Below are positions 28,201 to 38,791 of a DNA stretch of 64,000 nt, one piece after another. This stretch comes from Volvox africanus (taxonomy: Eukaryota; Chlorophyta; Chlorophyceae; Chlamydomonadales; Volvocaceae): positions 1,240,001 through 1,304,000 of the forward strand of contig BSDZ01000017.1 in NCBI GenBank assembly GCA_030268105.1, given 5' to 3'. Numbering within the stretch: the stretch's first letter is position 1; each line of letters opens with the position of its first letter. The position numbers and the translations under genes are program-made. The notes beneath the pieces were generated by a model. It saw nothing but the letters and a program-made list of their open reading frames with translations. It did no database searches and was not told the DNA's origin.

Positions 28201-29321
28201 TTAGGCGCCCCGCCTTACGCCGCTGCCCTTACCTACAATTTAAGCATTCAGTCTTTCCTTTCACGTCAAATTATACTGTTGCTTTTTATCTGCAGTATAC
28301 TTAACGACTTTTTCTACTACAAAGACAACAAAGTCATGCTTGGACGGGTGCAGCAAATCTGCGCATGCGTAGACACCCAAGCAAATGCGCACCTCGTTAG
28401 GTAGCGGGCCCTGCAACAGCTGCAGGAGGAAGGTCCGCTCAACGGGGGACGCCGCGGTGTTGCCGACGGCCTGCAACTCTTATTGATTGGGACTGAGAAT
28501 GAAATGTGCCCAACAAAAATGGCGCGGAAAGAGAGGCACACGTTCCAACAAACGTCCCAAACGTGAACACCTTTGTTAAGACCACCTCCTCTACGCAAAT
28601 GTCACAATCGCTGCCGGCCGTACTGGTACTGTCAGGAGTGTACGAAACGAATGATGCCACCTCTGCGATGCCACCTGGCCTCGCGGACTGGCGAGGTAAG
28701 GTGTACGTGGCTGGCCCAGACGGGACACGGCGGGACTACCTCCTTTCGGTCTCTTCTAGCTTGCATCATCTATCACCAACGTAATACTCCGACAAGACTT
28801 ATCATTCCCGCTTTTTCTTCTCCTTTTCCACCAGCATCTTTGTTTCAGCTGCACAAACAGTGATGTGGCGAACCCACCGTCTGCACGCAATTCTTGCACC
28901 GACCTTGGCAAGGAAGGACACAAACGGAGATGCGCCGTTGACGCCAACGTCACAAAGAGAAAGTAGAAACCATGCGGCCAGGCGCTGAGGTAAGCGCAGT
29001 ATCGTCGGGTCCTGTGATGGGGCAGCCGGCGGCGGGGGCCCAGCGCGTGAGCCCCATGCGAATGTCCTCCGTAAGCACACTAATGGGATTAGGCCAGGCG
29101 TGGAAGCATCTGGGTACTGCATGCATGGCGCTGGGATGACGGTGACATATAGAAAGGGGAAGCTTGCTTGCCTCGAGCAGGAGCACGGCAGCGCAGCACG
29201 CGCGAAAGCGGTCGGGGAAGGCACTCTGGAACTCCCCCTGGACGGTTCGCAAGCTCTTTGCCTCACTCGACAGCAAAAGAGATAGTAGGATCTGTGTCTC
29301 CTGCTGAGTCAGCAGCTGCAT
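25264..29321 (-). CDS. CNOT11: CCR4-NOT complex subunit 11
   Basis: Subunit of the CCR4-NOT deadenylase, where in animals it forms a module with CNOT10 on the CNOT1 N-terminus. Exons are 29321-29172, 29011-28904, 28470-28393, 27956-27859, 27331-26461, 25901-25734 and 25416-25264 (phases 0,0,0,2,0,0), 541 residues. The N-terminal half has [33 protein letters not shown] and [16 protein letters not shown]. After a Pro/Ser/Ala-rich linker come [20 protein letters not shown] and the family domain: [44 protein letters not shown], then [20 protein letters not shown] and [18 protein letters not shown]. Intron 1 begins with GC, not GT. The last exon encodes a Gly-rich acidic tail and is less certain; reading through the preceding donor instead would stop at 25698. 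Head-to-head with DAHP synthase. Confidence 0.95.
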
Positions 29322-29787
29322 GTTTTCTGGGCGCCGAACTCCCCCGCCTCCATGCTACTCGCCAAGTGGAATTGTAGTCTGCGGCGTCGGGTTTGTGGGT
29401 CGTCAAGCCAGGTTGGCGAAATAGTATAATGCTCAATCTGTTTTAAAATCTTAACCTAAACTACTGTATTTGAAGAGGTATGGAAAAATATCCACACTCC
29501 AGATAGGATAAGAACTCTTTGCCCGGGGGCTGCCAATAACAAGAAAGACACATGAAATAATACGCTACGAATAAGAGTATCGCTTAGATCGGAAGAAGTT
29601 TTTCTTTTGCTATGCCGCCGTACCAGGCATGAACAGACCTTCACATTCAACACAACTTCATTACTCTCTCTCTTTACAACGCCAACATAATTGGACGTGA
29701 TTGTACCCTGCTGGCTAGTCAGCCCAGCGTCCCAGGTAGCCGCCAATTACCTTAAATACCTTCACAGGAGGGTTGCTCCAAGGAAGG
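29322..29787. promoter_or_regulatory. Divergent promoter region, CNOT11 / DAHP synthase
   Basis: 466 bp between the two start codons. There is no clear TATA box on either strand; an AAATACC-type stretch lies near 29753-29760. Promoter function is inferred from orientation. Confidence 0.5.
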
Positions 29788-31674
29788 ATGAAGCTTCAGG
29801 TGTCACAGCCTCAAGGCTTGCGAGCCCGGCCGTGTGCTGGCGTGCTCCGTGTGCACCCTCGTCGCCATACGGTGTCGGTATCTGCCGTTGCCAGCGAGCC
29901 GCGCCTGGTGGTGCCCGCATCGCTACAGGGGGCTAGCACGTGGTCTCCTACTTCTTGGCGTAGCAAGCCAGCCCTGCAGCAGCCTGAGTACCTAGACCAG
30001 AGTGAAGTGGTCAAGGCTTGCGAGGTGGGTCGGAGCAACACTCAAAGGACAGCGCGAAGTTGTTGTAATTGCGGGGTTATTGCGTAGGGAATTATTTTGT
30101 TTATTTGATGATTACAGGGACACGTAATCGGCAGAGGGTTGGGGTCAATTGCTTTGATTGCCTCCTACATCGCCATGCGTCCCGACATCGCAGGAGATCG
30201 CGCGCATGCCTCCCCTTATCTTCGCTGGAGAATGCCGAACACTACAACAGAGGCTTGCCAAAGCTGCAACTGGGGAAGCCTTCGTGCTGTTCGGTGGCGA
30301 TTGTGCTGAAGCTTTCAGCCAGTTCTCTGCCAACCGGATTCGGGATCTCTACCGGCTATTGCTCCAGATGAGCACGGTGCTCGCTTTCGGCGGGGGTGTG
30401 CCCATTGTGAAGCTAGGCCGTATTGCTGGCCAGTTCGCCAAGCCGCGCTCCGCGCCAACGGAGACCATTAACGGCGTCACCCTTCCCGCATACCGCGGCG
30501 ACATCATTAACGGCCCCGAGTTCACAGAAGAGGCCCGCCGCTGCGACCCCTGGCGCCTGGTCCGTGCGTACAACCAGTCTGCAGCTACGCTCAACCTTCT
30601 GCGCGGCTTTAGCTACGGCGGCTATGCAGGCCTCTCACGCGTTTCTCAGTGGAACCTCGACTTCATGAAAAATACCCCTGAGGGCCACGCCTATATGGAT
30701 ATAGCCAAGCGCGTGGATGAGGCCATCCAATTCATGATTGCCTGTGGCATGGACACCAACATGCCTTTCATGCGCGAGACGGAGTTCTACACCTGCCATG
30801 AGTGCTTGCTACTGGACTACGAGGAGGCGCTCACGCGCTTGGACTCGACCACGGACCGCTGGTATGGCTGTTCCGCACATTTCCTCTGGTGTGGTGAGCG
30901 CACGCGCCAGCTGGACCACGCGCATGTGGAATTCATGCGCGGCGTCAACAACCCCATTGGCGTCAAGGTATCTGATAAGATGGACCCCAACGACATTGTG
31001 ACCCTCATTGCTATGCTTAACCCCACGAACAAGCCTGGAAGGCTATCGATAATTGTCCGTATGGGCGCCCGCAAGCTGCGCGAGAGGATGCCTGCTCTGA
31101 TCGAGGCAGTGCGGCGGTCAGGCCAGGTCGTGACGTGGGTCTGCGACCCCATGCATGGCAATACCGAGACCGTGACGGGATACAAGACGCGCCGCTACGA
31201 GAACATTAGGTCAGAAATTGAGGCCTTCTTCGATGTACATGAACTGATGGGCACCGTGCCCGGCGGTGTGCACTTGGAGATGACGGGTGACAACGTGACG
31301 GAATGCATCGGCGGTGGTGCGTCCGTCAGCGAAGATGACTTGAACTCGCGCTACCACACGCACTGCGATCCACGCCTGAATGCCGAACAGTCCCTGGAGA
31401 TTGCTTTCTACGTTGCGCAGCGGCTGCGGCAACGTAAGGAGGGGTGCTTTCTTTGGGGCAGAGGGGCTCAACAAATCAAACATATAACAGGAAGCTGAAA
31501 GGTTGAGAATAATACCTACGTCGCTTTTTTCACGTAGTGGATGAAAGTGCTACGGCGTATGTTCATTACATCTTCGAACGATCCTGAATACGCACGCACG
31601 TTAATCGGATTGCATACTAAATCCCTGCAGGGAGGGAGAACTTGGCGGCGAAGGCGGCGGCTGCCAGCTCGTAA
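29788..31674 (+). CDS. DHS: 3-deoxy-D-arabino-heptulosonate 7-phosphate synthase, class II (plastid)
   Basis: First enzyme of the shikimate pathway: condenses phosphoenolpyruvate with erythrose 4-phosphate, feeding aromatic amino acid synthesis in the plastid. Exons are 29788-30024, 30194-31433 and 31631-31674 (phases 0 and 1), 506 residues. The first 45 or so residues are a Ser/Arg/Ala-rich transit-peptide-like leader; then come the plant-type [17 protein letters not shown] and PPLIFAGEC blocks. Class II landmarks are all present: [101 protein letters not shown] near 394 and [18 protein letters not shown]. The short last exon gives an [14 protein letters not shown] end; without splicing, the frame would stop at 31498 with an unrelated tail. 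No truncation or missing active-site block is seen. Confidence 0.97.
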
Positions 31675-33800
31675 CTGAAACTCCTATTGGCGCTGCGATG
31701 GCTAAGCAGCCATGGTTGCACAGTAGTAGCAGCATCACTGGGAAGCGGGAAAGTGGAGTAAGCTTAGATTGCTGCAGGTAACGCGTGGTCTTGCCTTGGG
31801 TTCTGTTGGACAGCAAAAGCATTCCGGAAGGGTCTCAACTTGCCACGCTGACCCCGCCCGCAGTCCAGTGCCATCCGTTCTGCCTTAGATCCGGAATACT
31901 GGATGGAATTCTACCCTCGCGGTGTTGGTGCCGGGTGATAGATGTTGCAGCTTAATGTGCGTGAACGATTGAAGCGGGCGTAAGTCCTACCTTAACGCGA
32001 CTGCAGGCCTTAAAAGCATCGGCAAATAGGTGCCCTGTGAATGCTTCACAGGAGCTTAGGGCGTGCGTCGTGAACAGGTTCGTTGCCTTCTAGCACCCGA
32101 CACTTACCGCCAGATGGGGTTGAGGAGGAGAGCGGGAAGCGACAAGGCGAGGAGTGGGAGGTACTGAAGAGGTTCAGGTTGCTTCCAAGTCATGGTTCTG
32201 CCCCTGCCCAGCGTCTTGGCGTCACTTGAAGGTATTGTGAGCATCGTATTCGACATGATTGTCTGTTGGTCGGTGTCTAGCAGGTTGTGATGCGGCTCGT
32301 TCTGCATCGGTTACTTGGCCCTCGCGCTGGACATGGTCCATATAGCCGTGCGCCTTTGGTGGGGCTGAGTTGCTTTTCTGCTGGACTGGCTACAATTCTG
32401 GAAGGGTTATTTGCTCCAATTTGTTTTGAAGGCAATCTTGGTGCTGCTCAACTTTGGTTGAGTGAGCAGCATAGGGCGAGTCATGGTGCTTGTTGACCGG
32501 CGGCGACGTACTCTGTCCCTACGTGCGTGTGGTGCGGCTGTACTGGGTTGGCTTGCAGAGTAGGGGAACTGTGTTTCGTTGCCTGGAATGTAGGCCGAGG
32601 CCGTGCCGTTTTGCGCGCACGGGTGAAGGGTGCGGATACGAGCGAGGGTTGTGGGCTGCGCTTGTGGCTGAGCCATCTGCAGATGGCCGGGTGACAATGC
32701 CAGCTGGCTTCTAGGCTACGTCCGAGCTGTATGAGAGTCCTACATACACGTGTCGTTAGTGACGTTCCTGAGCTGAAGTGGACGCCGGGATTTTAAGCTG
32801 GTCACGCAAAAGGTGGCTTCAGCGGGGTTAGATTCATGCAGTGCGAGTAGGTTTACGGGTCGTCTGACGGCATCCGTGAATAAAAGCAATTTATGACGTG
32901 ACGTGCACTCTCCGCTTTCAATGCAAGCAGTGAGGCGTGCAGCTTATTCCCCTGGGATCGAGTTGGGATGCGCTGAAGTGCAGGGTACATGGGTACGGGT
33001 TTTCTTGATGCGAGCATAACTTATATAAATATCTGGGTGTGACAGTACGAAGGGGATCACGTCCGTGGGCTTGTCACCAAGGCACCCGTGTGGATCTGGT
33101 GGCGGTGCTGTACAGGCGTACAGGTGGTCTTCTCCATTGGGACTTTGCTGTAATCGCCAGGTGCTGGCGGCATAGTGTAGTTGGGATGTAACATGCTGTG
33201 ACAGCTCGCACCACAACGTAATTGCCCTTTAATTGATAATCGTTGTTGGCAAGAATTAAGGTTGTTTTCCAAGGAAAGGCAAGGTGTTTCTCGTCTTACA
33301 AAGACTGTGCGAAGGCTTAGGAATGGTCCTTACTGCCACGTCCTTACAAGGCGGGAGGGGTGCGCAGCGCCGTCTGGCAAGCTTTACCGCGCTGGGCTCT
33401 GTAGCGGTACCTAGACGCCCGTTTGTAGCGTGGATTGGAACAGCAAAGTATTACCGGCACAGTCCTAGTAAAAGAACCATCGCAAGAACAGTGATCGTAC
33501 GGTATCGTACACTGCGGTAGCACCATAGCGGATGGAGAGAATGCTAACAATTTCGACATAAACATACCTACAAAATCCGCGTTCACCACGTCGTTGTGGT
33601 TAGAGAACATGATTACGATTACATTGCTAAATCACAGAAGATAAAGGCAACAAAGGCGCTTAGGGGCGACAAAATATAGCGACAACCTAGTTGCCACCCA
33701 TTCGCATTTTCTTTCTTCCATGTCCGTACTCCGTCACCATGGCCCGCACCGGTCCGTTCGCCCACCTCCCGGTCCAGTATGCCTCAAACGAGCGTCTAGA

Positions 33801-34150
33801 TCAAGATTCCCAATCATATATAAGATCATCTTTTCGAAATGACTCCCCCTGCTGATAAGGCAAGAGGAGAGTTGGACCTCTTAAGGCGTCATTGACATGA
33901 CGATGTTCTGTCCTGTTTGCGACCTGTTTGGCATCTTCTGTAAAACAGCCTCTGCTTAGGGTCCCAACTCGTTTAGCCAATTGCATGGCGCTCGTGCGCG
34001 CGATGCGATGCGCCTTAGCTATGAAGGTCCATATGCGCGAGGGGCAACCCTTCAGCGACAACCAACACAAGTAGACAACCAACGCCCCCAACGCGAGGGC
34101 GAGCGTCGCAATCCGACCAGGAACTGCAGCGCCTTCAGGGACACCGCACT
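33801..34150 (-). CDS. Possible exon with one membrane segment, unassigned
   Basis: An open frame preceded by a pyrimidine-poor but usable acceptor (TTCATAG). It reads through a hydrophobic LALALGALVVYLCWLSL segment and then a basic amphipathic stretch (IARTSAMQLAKRVG), with a stop at 33801. I recognise no family, and no partner exon was found. It may be chance. Confidence 0.2.
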
Positions 34151-34782
34151 TCTATGAACACATGAAGGGGGATTGGGCCCGCTGCACACGCATAGGACGG
34201 AATGCAAGCCGCGAAACAGACCCTGCACGTGCTTAAGTACACATGCCCGAGTGAAACATAGGTAAGTGCGCAAAGACGCCACCCTCTTTAAATACAACGC
34301 GCAGACATTCATACACTGCGCTCAGACACACGCGCGCGCACCCACCCGCACCTGCAGCCGCTCACACGCGCGCCCTGTCACACACGACAGCCCAGGAAAT
34401 GCCTACCATGTATTTAGCGCGGGCGGGCAGCTAATAACATTGATGCAACGCTGTGTACAAACCAGATGTATGGGGTCCTGATATGCAAGATAAAGCACAA
34501 CTGATGGGAGCAAATACTGGTTCCGATGATCACCTTCGGAGGACATAGCGGCGCCTCCCTCATGCAACAATTGAGACGAAAGCACAGCATTTATTTATAT
34601 GTGGACCAAGTCGCCGGAAGTTGCATCACGCATCCGAAGTAAGGTATGCAGTCGTTTATCCAAAAAAGAATAAATTGCATCCCCCTTGTCTGATAACGAT
34701 AGAGTGAAAAAGGAAAGTTCCGACCAACATATGTGCAACTCGAAAGACCGATTGCAGTACCATGAATGCCTGATAGATACAT

Positions 34783-34816
34783 AGATACATAGACAGACAG
34801 ACAGACAGACAGACAG
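34783..34816. repeat. GATA/GACA tetranucleotide repeat
   Basis: Two ATAGATAC-type units are followed by about six GACA copies. Intergenic. Confidence 0.9.
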
Positions 34817-36871
34817 GTACGCGTGTATGTCCGGGACACATGTATGCCATGAAACATGATGAAGTGAGAGGAAAATAAACACTTTAAACTCATGCTGCTA
34901 ACCCTCCTGATATGAGGGTCTTGCGACACTAGAGATTAAGAAAACATTGTTCGTATCGGTTCACAACGGCAGCCCTCGGGGCTACATAGCCGGTGATGCA
35001 TTCGCAAAAGACATACGACGCAGTGCCATGCGATGCCATGCTGTGCCGGCTCTGCCGTGCCTCGACGTTATGCACAAGTAGGCACATGTACACATATACC
35101 ACGCGCGGAAGCTCCCTCCAACCCTGTGCAACACTGCAGCAAATTCTTCGATGACCGGCGAATTTGCAAGTGTGGCATGTCGTGCTCTGAACGCCCCATG
35201 CTGCCTCGAATGACAAAATCGCCACGATATAAAGCATTCCCAAACCAACCCCAGAGCCACCAGCACCGACGGCTCACCTTAACATTTTGGTTTGCGAGCT
35301 ACCACCGCCACCACCACACACCGCTACACACCACCATCAATCACTGCTCACACCATCATGATTACCAAACCACCATGATCCTCGCAAACATCACTGCCAT
35401 GTCTACGCTTGTGGACACCGAAACTCAACCCATCGAAACATGGCACACTGCTTTGCGCTCCCCTTCCTCTTATTACGCACCTGCATGTCCTTATGCGGCG
35501 CCTACCTGTACTCCCCGTACATATCAGGAAAAGCGAGCCATCCTGCTAAGCGAATGCAACGTACTCGTCGCCTCGTCAAAGCATTCGCGTGTTTGCATGC
35601 AGTGCCCCCTTTTCAAGATGACATTTTCTTCACCCCGAGTGATTAGGGTGAATCCCATGCAACCAATAAGTCGATTTGCTGTGTTGATTTTCGCGCCCAC
35701 GCCAGCCCAGTGACATGGCCCACTTAAAAGGCAACCAGCTAGAGGTGCATCTGAACCGCTCGTACACAAGGACGACCTTCCAACGGGTCCGCCAAATGTC
35801 ATCCATCCCGCCCGAGCACATGCGTACACAAAGGTACAAACACACACTTCTCAGCACACCCAGCTAAATCAGGACGGTCTAGCCGCAGAAGAGATGGCCG
35901 AGCAGGTTCAGTTAAGCTTAACTGAACACATCGACAAACAAACACATACACACCGACATACGCACTCACTTACTTCATAATGCTGTAAGCATACACAAAC
36001 GCGCCTTCACGCCATGCCGCATAAGCACAAAAACATGCGGTCACATTTGTTCTTATCCACGTGTGCACAAATAGCTATCTCTCAAGGCACGCATCACATC
36101 GTTGCACCCCAAGCACATAAGCATTTACATTCTCGAGATGCCCTGTGGAAGCACGCCACACGCCACACGCCACACGCCAGGGGACCAATTAAACGGCGCC
36201 ACGGCCTAACACCAAGCTAATTGGCATTTGCCGCATCTGTCATGGCACGCTGAGCTGGCACGCGCCTTTCTCCAAATGCTGTCCAGTCTGTGTTCACATG
36301 CTAATAACCCTACCTTATCGGATCAGCGCTAGCTTGAAGGATGTTTTAAGATGTCAGTCCCACCACCCAAGGACAATGGGGATAGCTGGACTCGCATATC
36401 TAGTCGGCATCCTCCAACCATATGTCTATGGGGTTAAGGCAAGTCACAGAAAGAGAAGGTGAAGAAAAGGAGCTCCTCTTGCAAGCGCCATAGAGAGGAC
36501 TAAACCTAAGTCCCAATACTTCACCTAGGGAAGACCGACCGAACTGCATAATTGAGCCTCATCGGCTTTCAAGTCAGGACCAAGCACATGGGGAAGGAAG
36601 GAGTCGCGAGTCGACTGATTGATCGATCCATCACCGACCACTAGCTACTACTGCTGCTGCTGCTGACACCGTTGTCCCTCCATCACCCGCTTCAGCTGCC
36701 TCTGCTACACTGTCCACATAAAGTAGAATGACACTGGACCGCTCAAAGCTATTCCTAGTCGATGCGTTCGTCGCCAGATGTTGCATCCTTGAACACGAGA
36801 GGCTACTTTTATGTACCGCCGCACTGCTCTCGTTGGATCAGCCACGATAGAGTGCGCGGCTCGGAAGGTGG

Positions 36872-38791
36872 TCACGGATGTGGTGCTGGTTCTGGCAGCG
36901 ACGGTGGCCACATCATATGTCCGTCAGGCCCTGTCCCCCACCCAACCACAATGCCCGGGTTGGCTTGTTGGGTTTGTACATGGGGCAGCGGCAGGGGCAG
37001 GCCCTGTTGCGGCCCCGGTGTCCCAAAGGCCTCTGCCCAAATCTCCTCACAGCCACTGGTCCATCCTCGCGTAACCTGGTCCGATAAGGATCGCTGCAGG
37101 GGCCCTTGTTGTTGCTGCTGCAAGTGCATCAGCGGAGTGTGTTGAAAAGTGTAGGGCGACGGGACTGCCATCGCCGCCGCCGCTGCCGCTGCAATGGCCG
37201 CGGCTGCCACAGGTGGCGACGGCAACAGTTCTTGCGTCGACGAGTGAACCGGATGGCCTGCTACGGCTTCCAGAACGGTTTCGGAGGCGGTGACCTCACT
37301 AGGGAAACGCATGGGACCTCCTGATCCAGCTAAGGCCATAACGCCGTTCACACATCCGCCCCTGCTGCCGCTGCTGTTACCACCGCTGCTGAGAGTATTA
37401 CGGGCCCCGTCACCACCACCGCCTCCATTTCCACCGCCTGATACTTCTAGCGGGACCTCTTCCCCGGCCACCCACTTGTGCCACAGCGCCATCGCTGCTC
37501 CGTCCCTAAAGAGAACGTGTCCCTGCTGCTGGTGCTGGTATCGCTGCTGCTGACTATGGTTATGCTGGTGCTGCTGGTGCTGCTGGTAATGCTGCACTTG
37601 GACCAGTTGTGGCAGGGGGCCCCCATCACGCATCCGCGCGGTCGGGTGCTGCACGGCGTCACGCCGGGTATCAGTGGGGCCATCATCGCTGTCACGTCTA
37701 CGCTGTGCTACCGCCGCCGGGGGCATGATGAGGTGCAGCCCGGCGGGCACCGCCTGCTGCTGGTGCTGGTGCTGGTGGGACCCGTCGCCGAGTCTGCTGC
37801 TGCCCGGGTCCCCGCCTGGCGGGCTGCTCGCGGAGGTTAGGAAGTAGCGACCGCAGGCGTAGGGTTGGAAGCGTGCGGCCACCGATTGTTGGGGTGTGAA
37901 TGCCCCTTTTGTCCCCGCCGCCGAGGGGGCGGAAGCCAAGCGGCGAATGGGGCCGGGGAAACCGGCGGCGGGGCCCTCACAGGACCCCGAATGCGTAGCA
38001 TCAAGAAGCACGGGCGGACGTCGCTGCACTGCTGTGTACTCGTGTACCCTTGATGGCTGTTGCTGAACCTGCTGGTATTGGGGCGGCGGCGGCGGCGGTG
38101 GCAGGTGAAGATGTGCATCTTCACCACCAGGCGGGCCTAAATGCTGAGGGCCAGCTACAGCCGGTATTTTATCGCTGGGATTGTATGGCCGGCAGCACGG
38201 TTCCATACCCCGAACATCGGACCGTGACAACGGCACTCCATGTCCTACGGGGCGAACCGGTTGCGCGTTGTCCCGAAATTGTTCAATAGCAGCTGGACCC
38301 AAAATTTGGCCGCGCGCCGCTGCAGGTGCCTTCAGGCCCGGATTTTCCGCAGTGATTGGGCCATCCTTCACCCACATGCCCAACGGCTCCACAATAAAAA
38401 GGCGTCTGCGGCGGGTAGAGCCATCGGGGAACAGGGGACCGGCTGCCGCCGCGATGATTCGCGGCCGTCTCTCGTCAACGGAGGATATCGAGCCGGAGAA
38501 AGATCCAGGAACCTGTAAATCGTACGTCAGAAATATGCCAAAATGGTGGTTAAGGTCTCCTGCAGTTTCCGAAACAGGAAGTACATATATTACAAACATA
38601 CAAAATCACATAACCACTTCTAGCCTCGGTATTGAGTTCATCAGTGAAAAATTGGATTTTCGTTAGGCATACCTGGGCTAGAAGTTCTAGCACACGGCAG
38701 CTTTACGCTCGAAAACCTTCCTCACCTCGAGGTCACTCAGTTGGCCCTCCCAGGCCGACAACTCCAGTTCAGGCACCAAGCTGTCCACCAT
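36872..38791 (-). CDS. Unassigned Gln/His/Pro/Gly-rich protein (gene A)
   Basis: I do not recognise this protein. A two-exon model fits: 38791-38726 begins with ATG and encodes 22 residues (VPELELSAWEGQLSDLE at its end), then a phase-0 intron with a GTGAGG donor and a TTTACAG acceptor, then 38512-36872 in the same phase to a stop; 568 residues in total. The first 150 residues are of normal complexity, with DERRPRIIAAAAGPLFPDG, RRRRLFIVEPLGMW and ARGQILGPAAIEQFRDN. The middle has poly-Pro, Gln/His-rich and Gly-rich tracts; the C-terminal part has SLSDQVTRGWTSGCEEIWAE and a Trp/Pro-rich end. No signal peptide or membrane segment is visible. Composition resembles disordered regulatory proteins, but that is only a resemblance. 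It is isolated from its neighbours by kilobases on both sides. Confidence 0.5.

Larger units (their letters stand above)
31675..36871. other. 5.2 kb gene-poor stretch
   Basis: No recognised gene. Two weak candidates exist on the minus strand: 32104-32307, an ATG-started frame with a hydrophobic LLALSLPALLL stretch running into a good donor (GCGGTAAGTG), and 33801-34150, a frame with one membrane-like segment. Short tandem repeats occur near 34783-34816, 36153-36178 and 36650-36665. A frame of 226 codons at 35033-35713 looks like chance in C-rich DNA. Confidence 0.55.

Noticed and set aside
31861..31940. Possible plus-strand terminal exon after CCCGCAG, encoding DPEYWMEFYPRG and a stop
   Set aside because: It looks protein-like, but the DAHP synthase frame ends well with the 31631-31674 exon, the phase does not fit that gene, and no other upstream exons were found.
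35033..35713. 226-codon plus-strand frame
   Set aside because: His/Thr/Pro-rich composition from C-rich DNA, no family resemblance and no supporting context.
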